DNA from: an uncultured Flavobacteriaceae bacterium
Lineage (GTDB): Bacteria; Bacteroidota; Bacteroidia; Flavobacteriales; Flavobacteriaceae
NCBI GenBank assembly: GCA_947495135.1
Contig: CANLXN010000007.1
Coordinates: forward strand, 124,001-188,000
Length of the DNA stretch: 64,000 nt
Direction: 5' to 3'
Each line of letters begins with the position of its first letter. The stretch's first letter is position 1. The position numbers were made by a program, and so were the translations under genes. The notes under the pieces were generated by a model. It was not told where the DNA came from. It saw only the letters and a list, made by a program, of their open reading frames with translations, and made no database searches. Below are positions 53,706-61,127 of this stretch, piece by piece.

Positions 53706-53777
53706 TACTCCGTAAGGGAATCGAACCCTTAATTCCTGATAGAAAGTCAGGCGTCTTAGCCGTTTGACCAACGGAGC
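53706..53777 (-). tRNA. tRNA-Glu(TTC)-like
   Basis: 72 nt. Acceptor GCTCCGT/ACGGAGT (7 bp with one G-U), D-stem GTC/GAC with CGG in the loop, anticodon arm CCTGA, CTTTCTA, TCAGG (TTC), T-arm AAGGG, TTCGATT, CCCTT, discriminator A. One of the best-formed members of the array. Confidence 0.8.
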
Positions 53778-53783
53778 ATTTTG

Positions 53784-53869
53784 TCTGGGAGCTGGTCCCG
53801 ATAGCTATCGGGACGAACCTGCAACCTCCGGCATCCAAAGCCGGTAAACAACCATAGTTATCTTCCCAG
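53784..53869 (-). pseudogene. tRNA-Pro(TGG)-like gene with a palindrome inserted in the T-arm
   Basis: 86 nt. Acceptor CTGGGA/TCCCAG, a perfect anticodon arm CCGGC, TTTGGAT, GCCGG (TGG), then GCAGGTTCG followed by the 18-nt palindrome TCCCGATAGCTATCGGGA and CCAGC. The palindrome is of a type that is abundant between genes in flavobacteria. It breaks the T-loop, and the D-loop is only 4 nt, so the RNA is unlikely to work as a normal tRNA, although the anticodon arm is intact. Confidence 0.65.
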
Positions 53870-53874
53870 TAAAA

Positions 53875-53952
53875 TAGTACCGATCCCTCATGAAGAGGAA
53901 TGCCACCGAGAGACAGTCGGTTTGCTGGTCATATTGAAATGACCACGGTACT
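53875..53952 (-). tRNA. Cloverleaf-shaped RNA with Asp anticodon GTC, lacking T-loop and D-loop consensus
   Basis: 78 nt. Acceptor AGTACCG/CGGTACT (7 bp). The D-side arm is a 7-bp hairpin TGGTCAT/ATGACCA, longer than a D-stem and without GG in a D-loop. Anticodon arm ACCGA, CTGTCTC, TCGGT gives GTC but T37 replaces a purine. The T-side arm is a 7-bp hairpin with a TTCAT loop in place of TTCRANY. All four arms form, but the tertiary contacts of a tRNA do not. Better read as a tRNA mimic. Confidence 0.6.
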
Positions 53953-53956
53953 TTTG

Positions 53957-54091
53957 TGGAAGTAGTAGGACTCGAACCTACAAGCTATTAATAGACCAGA
54001 TTTTAACTCACCCTTGCTATTTGTAAATAGGATTCGTTGAATGATGAAAATCATTTCAGTCTGGCGAGCCAACCGATTGCTCAACACTTCC
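53957..54091 (-). tRNA. tRNA-Phe(GAA)-like gene with an insertion of about 52 nt at position 37/38
   Basis: 135 nt. Acceptor GGAAGTG/TACTTCC, D-arm GAGC/GCTC, 5' anticodon strand CCAGA with CTGAAA, then 54053-54002, then A and TCTGG, T-arm GTAGG, TTCGAGT, CCTAC. Removing the insertion gives loop CTGAAAA and a perfect 5-bp stem, identical to the ordinary tRNA-Phe loop at 62.3 kb. The insertion holds hairpins ATGAT/ATCAT and CTATTT/AAATAG and is far too short for a group I intron. The variable region is 14 nt with a small palindrome CTATTAATAG. Confidence 0.72.
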
Positions 54092-54098
54092 AAATTAG

Positions 54099-54170
54099 AG
54101 ACAAGGATGAGAATCGAACTCATAAATAACAGATTTGCAGTCTGCCGCCTTCCCATTCAGCCACCTTGTC
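54099..54170 (-). tRNA. tRNA-Cys(GCA)-like
   Basis: 72 nt. Acceptor GACAAGG/CCTTGTC (7 bp), T8, D-arm GCT/GGC, anticodon arm GCAGA, CTGCAAA, TCTGT (GCA), T-arm ATGAG, TTCGATT, CTCAT, discriminator T as in Cys tRNAs. It looks complete and near-normal. Confidence 0.82.
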
Positions 54171-54175
54171 TTTTG

Positions 54176-54262
54176 CGGAGAGCAAAGGAATCGAACCTTC
54201 ACCACGGTTAAATGGACTTGATTAGCAGTCAAGCGTAACGAACCAGTATTTACCTACTCTCC
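54176..54262 (-). tRNA. tRNA-Ser(GCT)-like, first gene of the array
   Basis: 87 nt. Acceptor GGAGAGT/GCTCTCC (7 bp), D-arm GTAA/TTAC with GG in the loop, anticodon arm CTTGA, CTGCTAA, TCAAG (GCT), a variable arm of about 16 nt as expected for Ser, T-arm GAAGG, TTCGATT, CCTTT, discriminator G. It lies 12 nt after the terminator of leader module P1. Confidence 0.8.
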
Positions 54263-54274
54263 AAAATTTCTTCA

Positions 54275-54305
54275 TAAAAAAAGCACCTCTTTTTGGGAGG
54301 TGCTT
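54275..54305 (-). terminator. Terminator/attenuator of leader P1, before the tRNA array
   Basis: Minus strand AAGCACCTC, 7-nt loop, GAGGTGCTT (9 bp) and then TTTTTT. It stands between the 42-codon ORF and tRNA-Ser, so array transcription from P1 needs readthrough. Confidence 0.8.
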
Positions 54306-54329
54306 CGGTATTGTAATGCCAGAATTATT

Positions 54330-54458
54330 TCATTCCATGGCGTACCTTTTCTCCCCATTTAAATAATTGGACTCTTCATAACTATGCAGCTGATCCAACC
54401 CTTGCGGCGACCGGAGGCATTGTTCTACTATTAATTGAGATTTGTTATGAGTTGTCAT
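54330..54458 (-). CDS. Short leader ORF of module P1 (42 codons)
   Basis: MTTHNKSQLIVEQCLRSPQG then LDQLHSYEESNYLNGEKRYAME. It begins about 40 nt after promoter P1 and ends 25 nt before the terminator that precedes the tRNA array. It may be a leader peptide. A longer in-frame start at 54533 lies upstream of the promoter and is unlikely. Translation is not proven, and the antiterminator pairing is weaker here (GGGAG with CTCCC). Confidence 0.45.
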   Translation of the reverse strand: MTTHNKSQLIVEQCLRSPQGLDQLHSYEESNYLNGEKRYAME

Positions 54459-54502
54459 CTGTTTTGTTTTTAATCGTTTTGTTTTAATTGTTTTCAACGG
54501 TG

Positions 54503-54534
54503 CAAATATGAATCCTATTTTTGAATTATACAAA
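54503..54534 (-). promoter_or_regulatory. Promoter P1, upstream of the tRNA array
   Basis: Minus strand TTTG (54534-54531), 20 nt, CATATTTG (54510-54503). P2 in front of rtcB2 has the same boxes, the same spacing and largely the same flanks (ACGGTGCAAATATG on the plus strand). Confidence 0.7.
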
Positions 54535-54724
54535 TAAAATAGAATATTAATTAATTGATTATCAAATAGTTGCGTTCATTTTAGGCATAAGAATCCCTGT
54601 CCGTGTTTTTACGGATATTCAAGTTTTTCGCAACCGACTGTCTCCCAATTGTTTTCTCTTTCAACTATCTTATTTTATGGGCTCTAACTATTCAGCATTT
54701 ATTTTAAAAATTTTGCATAAAAAA

Positions 54725-54746
54725 AGCGTCCATTCTATTGGACGCT
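54725..54746 (-). terminator. Terminator/attenuator of leader P3
   Basis: Minus strand AGCGTCC, an 8-nt loop and GGACGCT, then TTTTTTT. The 5' arm AGCGTCC can also pair with GGACGCT at 54807-54813 inside the short ORF, which would prevent the terminator. Confidence 0.8.
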
Positions 54747-54781
54747 CGCTATTCTATGTTGATTCTAGTTTAAAATCATTA

Positions 54782-54901
54782 CTAAAACTGATTCAAATAG
54801 GCATAAAGCGTCCTCTCTCGTCCAAATAATTGTTCTATCTGGCGATATTTGCACTGGCTCGGCAGTGAATGGGATACCATATGTTTATTCCTGTGTTTCA
54901 T
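54782..54901 (-). CDS. Short leader ORF of module P3 (39 codons)
   Basis: MKHRNKHMVSHSLPSQCKYR then QIEQLFGRERTLYAYLNQF, rich in His, Arg and Lys. The ATG is about 10 nt from the -7 box, so the message would be almost leaderless. Codons AGG-ACG-CTT contain GGACGCT, complementary to the terminator 5' arm 61 nt further on. This is the arrangement of a translation-coupled attenuator. No family is recognised. Confidence 0.5.
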   Translation of the reverse strand: MKHRNKHMVSHSLPSQCKYRQIEQLFGRERTLYAYLNQF

Positions 54902-54910
54902 TTTGTGTTG

Positions 54911-54943
54911 CAAATATGAGGGAATTGATCCCTTTATTCCAAA
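54911..54943 (-). promoter_or_regulatory. Promoter P3, after the rtcB2-prfH-TPR operon
   Basis: Minus strand TTTG (54943-54940), 21 nt, CATATTTG (54918-54911). P4 at 58.3 kb has the same boxes and spacing, and both share the upstream run CAAATTTATTTTTTTG on the plus strand next to the preceding stop codon. Confidence 0.7.
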
Positions 54944-54944
54944 T

Positions 54945-55529
54945 TTATTTTTTTGACGATTTTTTCTTCTTCTTGGATTTCTTAGAAGATTTGTTTTTTT
55001 TCTTTTTTTTGGACTTCTTGGTCTTCTTTGGTTTTTCTAATTTGATTTTCTTTTTGATTCTACGTTCTTCTTCCTCCATAAATTCAAAATAGTGGTCATT
55101 GTATACCTTCAGCTTGGCTTTTTTTAAAATCTTAAGGCACTTCTTATAGTTGCCCTTGATTTCTTCCGCATAAGAAGAAAGCCAAAGTAGTTGTCCCCCG
55201 TCAATTGTTTTTATGGATAAAGCAAAGTCAATTAATTTTTCTGCTCGTTCAATTTCGTTCGCCCAAATAAGGTATTTTATATAGATTGGATATACGTCTT
55301 CGTAATTAGTGTCTACTGCGATTACCCTGTCAAAACATTCATAAGCCTGTTCGTGCATGGATAAATTTTTGGCGTAGATTTCCCCAAGAAGACATAAGGA
55401 TGCACAGTGATTCTCATCGTAGGACAATGCGTAGTTTAATCCTTCACATACCTCCTCCCAGTCGCTCACAAAACCCCCAGTTGCGGCTTTCGCTTTTAGA
55501 TAGTAACTATCTGCTGTTGTTAATCCCAT
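54945..55529 (-). CDS. TPR-like protein with a lysine-rich tail
   Basis: A 194-residue protein. Residues 1-145 form TPR-like helical pairs (CLLGEIYAKNLSMHEQAYEC, YIKYLIWANEIERAEKLIDF, EEIKGNYKKCLKILKKA). The last 45 residues are almost only Lys and Ser, a likely RNA- or ribosome-binding tail. Its start overlaps the prfH stop by 10 nt, so it is the third member of the rtcB2 operon. A role as a docking factor for the repair of tRNA or ribosomes fits but is inference. Confidence 0.75.
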   Translation of the reverse strand: MGLTTADSYYLKAKAATGGFVSDWEEVCEGLNYALSYDENHCASLCLLGEIYAKNLSMHEQAYECFDRVIAVDTNYEDVYPIYIKYLIWANEIERAEKLIDFALSIKTIDGGQLLWLSSYAEEIKGNYKKCLKILKKAKLKVYNDHYFEFMEEEERRIKKKIKLEKPKKTKKSKKKKKNKSSKKSKKKKKSSKK

Positions 55530-56230
55530 TGTTTCTTCTTTAAATCGTTTTTAACTTTTTGTCGCTTTGTTTTATGCGTCTCCGCTTTCTTTTTTTGTTT
55601 GAAATCGGTTCCTCTAAATATTCTAGTTGGGTTTCCTCTGCTTAGTTGCAAGTGATTTTCCCACTGGTCTTCGATGTGTTTTTTTACATTCTCCCAGTGC
55701 GCTTCCTTCAATTTTATCGTCAAACGTTCTATGGCGAGCTTCTTGTTTTGGTGCTGAGACCTGCTATCCATTACCACTACACAAACACCACTTGGAAGAT
55801 GGGTTGCTCGAACGGCTGAATTCACTTTGTTCACATTCTGTCCGCCTGGTCCAGTACTTCTCATGGCTTGAAATTTGAATTCGTTTGGATTTATTTTTTC
55901 TTCTGAAAGTGTATCCAACGAATAAACTCCTATAAACCAGTTTTTACGTCTGTGATGTTTTCTGAATTTAGATGTTCCAATCCACTGAATAGTTCCAATC
56001 CAAGTTTTCAAAAAGTCTGAATTTTGATCACCAATTATCTTGATGGTAGTGGACTGAACCGTTCCATTCTCAGGTCCCGGAGTATGACTTACAATTTCAT
56101 GATGGAATCCCTTTTCTTTTAATTCTGAAATAAATGCCTTCACTACTTTGGCCACAACCCAACAACACTCTGCAGGTCCTCGACCTGCGGTGAATTGTAA
56201 GAGTGCTGTATTTTTATTTGTCTGTTTCAT
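55520..56230 (-). CDS. prfH: Peptide chain release factor homologue PrfH
   Basis: A 236-residue class I release-factor-like protein without the usual stop-codon recognition domain. The peptidyl-hydrolysis loop STGPGGQNVNKVNSAVRATH with GGQ is near residue 130. The N-terminal TAGRGPAECCWVVAKV and FRKHHRRKNWFIGVY match PrfH. The C-terminus is basic. PrfH works with RtcB2 on ribosomes cut in the decoding centre: it frees the nascent chain so that the ligase can reseal 16S rRNA. It is encoded 3 nt after rtcB2, the usual order. Confidence 0.92.
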   Translation of the reverse strand: MKQTNKNTALLQFTAGRGPAECCWVVAKVVKAFISELKEKGFHHEIVSHTPGPENGTVQSTTIKIIGDQNSDFLKTWIGTIQWIGTSKFRKHHRRKNWFIGVYSLDTLSEEKINPNEFKFQAMRSTGPGGQNVNKVNSAVRATHLPSGVCVVVMDSRSQHQNKKLAIERLTIKLKEAHWENVKKHIEDQWENHLQLSRGNPTRIFRGTDFKQKKKAETHKTKRQKVKNDLKKKQWD

Positions 56231-56233
56231 TTG

Positions 56234-57625
56234 TTAACGGTCCATTCGGACGATTTTTGGTGTGAATGTTCCAATCACCTCAACAAGTTCTCGTTGGTTA
56301 TTCATCACTTTTTTAATATTCTTATAGGCCATTGGTGCCTCATCTATGCCTCCTCCAATGAGAGTAACTCCATAATCTGCGAGCTCTTTTTTGATCTCGC
56401 TACGCGTAAAGTTCTCCTTGCATTTCCGTCTAGAAAATAAGCGCCCTGCTCCGTGTGATGCCGACTGTAAACTGTCTGCATTTCCTTTGCCTCGAACTAT
56501 ATATCCTGGAGCCGTCATAGAACCTGGAATAATCCCTAATTCTCCTTCGGCAGCCGGCGTAGCTCCTTTTCGGTGGACGATACATTCTTGTCCGTTCACC
56601 TGCTGTTTCCATGCAAAATTGTGATGATTCTCAATTTTCGCAATGGGTTTGGAGCCTAGCAACTTTCCGAGGCGTGCATGAATATCGTCATGACATGCCT
56701 GGGCATAATCTCCAGCTAAATTCATAGCTAGCCAGTATTCCTGTCCGTCGTGTGTATTCAAATCCAGCCACGCCAATTGTTGTACGTGCTTCGGTAAGGG
56801 AGTTTGTTTGGTTGCCAGATACGTATAATGTTTGGCTATGTTTGCTCCCAGACCTCGCGATCCACTATGCGTAAGCAACCCAATGTATTCTCCAACGTCT
56901 AAATCCCATTCGTTGTTGATATCGGTAATGGTTACTGTTCCAAATTCTACGAAGTGATTTCCACCTCCCGAAGTACCCAACTGTTTATAAGCTTTGTCTT
57001 TCAGTCTTTTTACCAGAGGAATGGTTTTAAACTCGTCTCTGGAAAAAACTTCATGGTCATGCTTAACTTTATGAGTTTCGTACATTCCAAATTTGGTGTG
57101 CTCAGATAAAAAGTTGCTTAATTGGTGACTCTTTCCCTTCAAATAGGAGGTTTTGATAGGGTAGATGGTTAGGCACATTCTGCATCCAATATCTACACCA
57201 ACGCCGTATGGAATAACTGCATTTTTGGTAGCTAATACACCTCCTATGGGCAATCCATATCCTACATGTGCGTCTGGCATCAATGCGCCCGCAACTGCAA
57301 CAGGTAATTTCAATGCGTCATAAAGCTGGTATTTTGCTTGCTCGTCAATTTCATTTTCTCCGTAGATTTGGAAAGGTGCACGTGTATTGTTTAATGCATG
57401 TTTTTTCACTTCTACTGGATCCAATAAACTCTCAGCGATCTTACCCCAAACTCCGTCTCCTTTATAATCTTGAGGATGTAATAAAACTTGTTTGGCTTCT
57501 ATTAATATTTGTTCTTTTTTCTTGCGTTTTTGATAGCGATTGATCTGGCCTAATGCCACATTAATGCTATTGTTTTTTGGAAAGCCTAATTTGATCAGGT
57601 CTTTTCCAGATAATTTCTTTCCCAT
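56234..57625 (-). CDS. rtcB: RNA-splicing ligase RtcB, RtcB2 type partnered with PrfH
   Basis: A 463-residue RtcB. Metal and GMP-site motifs are LMPDAHVGYGLPIGGVLATK near residue 115, GVDIGCRM with the metal Cys near 143, TSGGGNHFVEFG near 218, HSGSRGLGANIAKHY near 252 and the guanylated-His motif SHGAGRLFSRRK near 395. It joins 3'-phosphate (or cyclic phosphate) and 5'-OH RNA ends with GTP and Mn. It is the first gene of the rtcB2-prfH-TPR operon, behind leader P2. It clearly differs from the second RtcB encoded here. Confidence 0.93.
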   Translation of the reverse strand: MGKKLSGKDLIKLGFPKNNSINVALGQINRYQKRKKKEQILIEAKQVLLHPQDYKGDGVWGKIAESLLDPVEVKKHALNNTRAPFQIYGENEIDEQAKYQLYDALKLPVAVAGALMPDAHVGYGLPIGGVLATKNAVIPYGVGVDIGCRMCLTIYPIKTSYLKGKSHQLSNFLSEHTKFGMYETHKVKHDHEVFSRDEFKTIPLVKRLKDKAYKQLGTSGGGNHFVEFGTVTITDINNEWDLDVGEYIGLLTHSGSRGLGANIAKHYTYLATKQTPLPKHVQQLAWLDLNTHDGQEYWLAMNLAGDYAQACHDDIHARLGKLLGSKPIAKIENHHNFAWKQQVNGQECIVHRKGATPAAEGELGIIPGSMTAPGYIVRGKGNADSLQSASHGAGRLFSRRKCKENFTRSEIKKELADYGVTLIGGGIDEAPMAYKNIKKVMNNQRELVEVIGTFTPKIVRMDR

Positions 57626-57724
57626 GATGTTATGGTGTTAAATTTTAGATGTGTTTGTCTTGTGCCGGCACTCCAATTGGAGCAGGCACCATCGGTCGAT
57701 TTTTAGACAAATAGGCGAATAAAA

Positions 57725-57758
57725 AAAGTCCGAAACTTTTAATAAGACTTCGGACTTT
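57725..57758 (-). terminator. Terminator/attenuator of leader P2, before rtcB2
   Basis: Minus strand AAAGTCCGAA, 14-nt loop, TTCGGACTTT and a T tract. The 5' arm contains TCCGAAG, which is complementary to CTTCGGA at 57796-57802 inside the short ORF. It lies 100 nt ahead of the rtcB2 start. Confidence 0.82.
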
Positions 57759-57761
57759 CAT

Positions 57762-57863
57762 TCAACATAACAGAATTGTTACATGGGAGAAAATTTCCGA
57801 AGCAACCACACATAAGAACCTAGTTCTTTTAATGTGATTAGAGATGAATTGTAAAAGGTCATG
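57762..57863 (-). CDS. Short leader ORF of module P2 (33 codons)
   Basis: MTFYNSSLNHIKRTRFLCVV then ASEIFSHVTILLC. It begins about 55 nt after promoter P2 and stops 3 nt before the terminator stem. Codons GCT-TCG-GA carry CTTCGGA, the complement of the terminator 5' arm. A ribosome stalled early would leave this segment free to pair and would open the way to rtcB2. Translation is not proven. Confidence 0.5.
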   Translation of the reverse strand, partial: HDLLQFISNHIKRTRFLCVVASEIFSHVTILLC

Positions 57864-57924
57864 CTACTTCGTTTTATAGATTAATATTTTCTGTGGTGTC
57901 TAGTACTTTAAGTCTAAGACGGTG

Positions 57925-57956
57925 CAAATATGTGGAAGACTTTTGAATTACACAAA
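57925..57956 (-). promoter_or_regulatory. Promoter P2 of the rtcB2-prfH operon
   Basis: Minus strand TTTG (57956-57953), 20 nt, CATATTTG (57932-57925). The region matches P1 base by base over much of its length. Confidence 0.7.
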
Positions 57957-58134
57957 TAAAATTCAAATTTAATTTACTGACAATCAATTAGTTATGCTGA
58001 TTTTAGAATGCAGGATTCCTGTCCGTATTTTACAGAAAGTCCTAGTGATTTGTAATCACTTGTATGGCCGTGGATTAGCTGTCAAACTACTAATTGAAAT
58101 AGTTTTAGGCATATGGCTAAAAAAAGCATAAAAA

Positions 58135-58160
58135 AAAGCGTCCAATTTCTTGAACGCTTT
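58135..58160 (-). terminator. Terminator/attenuator of leader P4
   Basis: Minus strand AAAGCGTTC, 8-nt loop, GGACGCTTT (one U-G pair) and a T tract. The 5' arm AGCGTTC pairs without any mismatch to GAACGCT at 58219-58225 in the short ORF, so the antiterminator pairing is better than the terminator stem itself. Confidence 0.8.
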
Positions 58161-58185
58161 TACTATTTCTGATCTTTTTAGACAA

Positions 58186-58251
58186 TTACCCATGCACACG
58201 ATGGAAAAATAGCTTTGCAGCGTTCCTTTTATGTGAGTGAAATAGCGTCAT
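58186..58251 (-). CDS. Short leader ORF of module P4 (21 codons)
   Basis: MTLFHSHKRNAAKLFFHRVHG, with four His and several Lys/Arg. It begins about 30 nt after promoter P4. Codons AGG-AAC-GCT contain GAACGCT, complementary to the terminator 5' arm. It is the shortest of the four leader ORFs. Confidence 0.45.
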   Translation of the reverse strand: MTLFHSHKRNAAKLFFHRVHG

Positions 58252-58282
58252 ATAGATATTGTTTTTTTGTTTTTGTTCTATG

Positions 58283-58315
58283 CAAATATGGCAATATTAG
58301 TTAATTGCCTCCAAA
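58283..58315 (-). promoter_or_regulatory. Promoter P4, after the rtcB1 operon
   Basis: Minus strand TTTG (58315-58312), 21 nt, CATATTTG (58290-58283). Same boxes and spacing as P3. Confidence 0.7.
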
Positions 58316-58328
58316 TTTATTTTTTTGC

Positions 58329-58889
58329 TTACCAAAACTGGTACCACGGTTTGGGTGTCTTTGCCTTTATTTGAAAGACTTTTTTCTTTGATAATCCGCT
58401 GATAAGGAAATCAACTTTTTCTTTTACCGACTTCTCTTTTGATAACTCTAATATGGTTTCAGCTTTCAATTTAGCCTTTGCCATGCAGTCGGAGTTTTGG
58501 TTCATTCTTGCTCTAAAGGTTGAGAAGCACTCTTCTAAAAAATAAAATTCAGTGGTAAGTTCAAAAACATCATCCCAATCATGCAGATAACTCAATTCTA
58601 TCACTATTCTCTCTGCTTGATCAAAATTGTCGGTCAATTTCAATTCACGACATCCTTTTTCGATCTTTGCCATAAGTACTTCAGCAGGACCTAGAGTTTT
58701 AGTGGCATAATTTGCTAGGGACTCTAAAATATCTGAGCTTTTGAAATTTAGTGTGTACAAATCATATATCGAAGAATCTTTGTCTATTAATTCGATAAGT
58801 TCGGTATTGGCATAGAGCCATTCCTCAAATGCCGAAACTTCCATTGCTCCAGCAAGTACTTGATATAATTTTTCTTTTAATGTTTCCAT
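58329..58889 (-). CDS. Protein of unknown function downstream of rtcB1
   Basis: About 186 residues from METLKEKLYQVLAGAMEVSA; the in-frame ATG at 58955 would overlap rtcB1 and I reject it. The protein is mostly helical and acidic (FEEWLYANTELIELID, SDILESLANYATKTLGPAEV), with a short basic end KTPKPWYQFW. The early EEWLYAN-type helices recall some immunity-like small proteins, but I make no assignment. It is 28 nt after the rtcB1 stop and is probably co-transcribed. Promoter P4 begins 14 nt after its stop. Confidence 0.7.
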   Translation of the reverse strand: METLKEKLYQVLAGAMEVSAFEEWLYANTELIELIDKDSSIYDLYTLNFKSSDILESLANYATKTLGPAEVLMAKIEKGCRELKLTDNFDQAERIVIELSYLHDWDDVFELTTEFYFLEECFSTFRARMNQNSDCMAKAKLKAETILELSKEKSVKEKVDFLISGLSKKKVFQIKAKTPKPWYQFW

Positions 58890-58917
58890 TTGGTTAGTAT
58901 TTGAGGGTAGGCAATTC

Positions 58918-60355
<1,438 letters not shown>

Positions 60356-60399
60356 GCTCCTTGAAATCTTTTTAATAGATTTCTTTCTGATACCTGGGA

Positions 60400-60441
60400 C
60401 AAATATTGGAAGCTACTACGCAATCTTTTTGCGTAGTAGCT
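60400..60441 (-). promoter_or_regulatory. Promoter P6 of rtcB1 with a palindromic operator
   Basis: Minus strand TACTACGCA, 7 nt, TGCGTAGTA (60438-60414), then 6 nt and AATATTTG (60407-60400). The palindrome extends to a perfect 13-bp repeat (60411-60441). Core, gap and distance to the -7 box equal those of promoter P5. It lies between rtcB1 and the divergent HD-WYL genes, so the WYL protein is the obvious candidate binder. Confidence 0.75.
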
Positions 60442-60472
60442 TTAATTGTGTATTTTTCTAAAAAATTATTGC

Positions 60473-61126
60473 ATGACTCTAAGAAGCCGTTTTGAAAGCC
60501 TGCTGAAACTTTATACAAGTGATACCAATCTCATCAACGAATTTTGGGCGGTACTGATAAAGAACTATTCTCAGAAGTTTAGGGCATATCACAATACCGG
60601 TCATTTGAAGGAACTCTTCAATTATTTTGATGTTTACAAAGAACGGTTGGAGCATCCTTCGGAAGTGACTTTGGCTATTTTCTATCATGACATTATATAT
60701 AGTATTTGGAAGAAAGACAATGAAGAACAAAGTGCCGTCTTGGCAGGAGAGCATTTACACAGATTGCAAGTTTCCGCCCTATCAGCAGAAGGGTTGGCAT
60801 TGGATGAAGCTTCGATAGAACGAATTAAGACTCATATTTTGGCGACTAAAACGCACAAAGCGGTTCATGAAGATACCAAGTGGATGGTGGATTTTGATCT
60901 GGCTGTTTTGGGTCAGACACCAGACGAATACCTTGCATATGCGAAAAACATTCGGAAAGAGTACAGGAAGATTCCTTTGGTATTGTACCGTCCAGGACGC
61001 AAGAAGGTGCTAGCACATTTTCTAGCCAAACAGCACATTTACGCCACGAGAGAATTTCAGAATACCTACGAAGAACAGGCCAGAGAAAACCTGTCCAGAG
61101 AATTGGCATCCATTCAAATTAATTAA
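60473..61126 (+). CDS. HD-domain phosphohydrolase-like protein
   Basis: About 217 residues from MTLRSRFESLLKLYTSD; a TTG 27 nt upstream is in frame but less likely. The HD-type metal site shows AYHNTGHLKELF near residue 40 and LAIFYHDIIYSIWKKDNEEQS near 70, followed by IKTHILATKTHK and VDFDLAVLGQTPDEY. Proteins of this kind are predicted metal-dependent hydrolases of unknown substrate. It is encoded 1 nt before the WYL regulator gene, forming a two-gene transcript divergent from rtcB1. It could process a nucleotide or RNA end, but nothing here shows it. Confidence 0.82.
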   Translation: MTLRSRFESLLKLYTSDTNLINEFWAVLIKNYSQKFRAYHNTGHLKELFNYFDVYKERLEHPSEVTLAIFYHDIIYSIWKKDNEEQSAVLAGEHLHRLQVSALSAEGLALDEASIERIKTHILATKTHKAVHEDTKWMVDFDLAVLGQTPDEYLAYAKNIRKEYRKIPLVLYRPGRKKVLAHFLAKQHIYATREFQNTYEEQARENLSRELASIQIN

Positions 61127-61127
61127 T

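Noticed and set aside
53410-53771. Protein-coding ORFs across the tRNA array (101 codons plus, 80 codons minus)
   Set aside because: They run over several complete tRNA folds in antisense or sense, so the open frames are a by-product of conserved tRNA sequence.
53929-54156. 75-codon ORF on the minus strand over tRNA-Phe and tRNA-Cys
   Set aside because: It spans two tRNA-like genes and has no protein-like character.
54865-55092. 75-codon plus-strand ORF rich in Phe
   Set aside because: It is the complement of the Lys-rich tail of the TPR protein gene.
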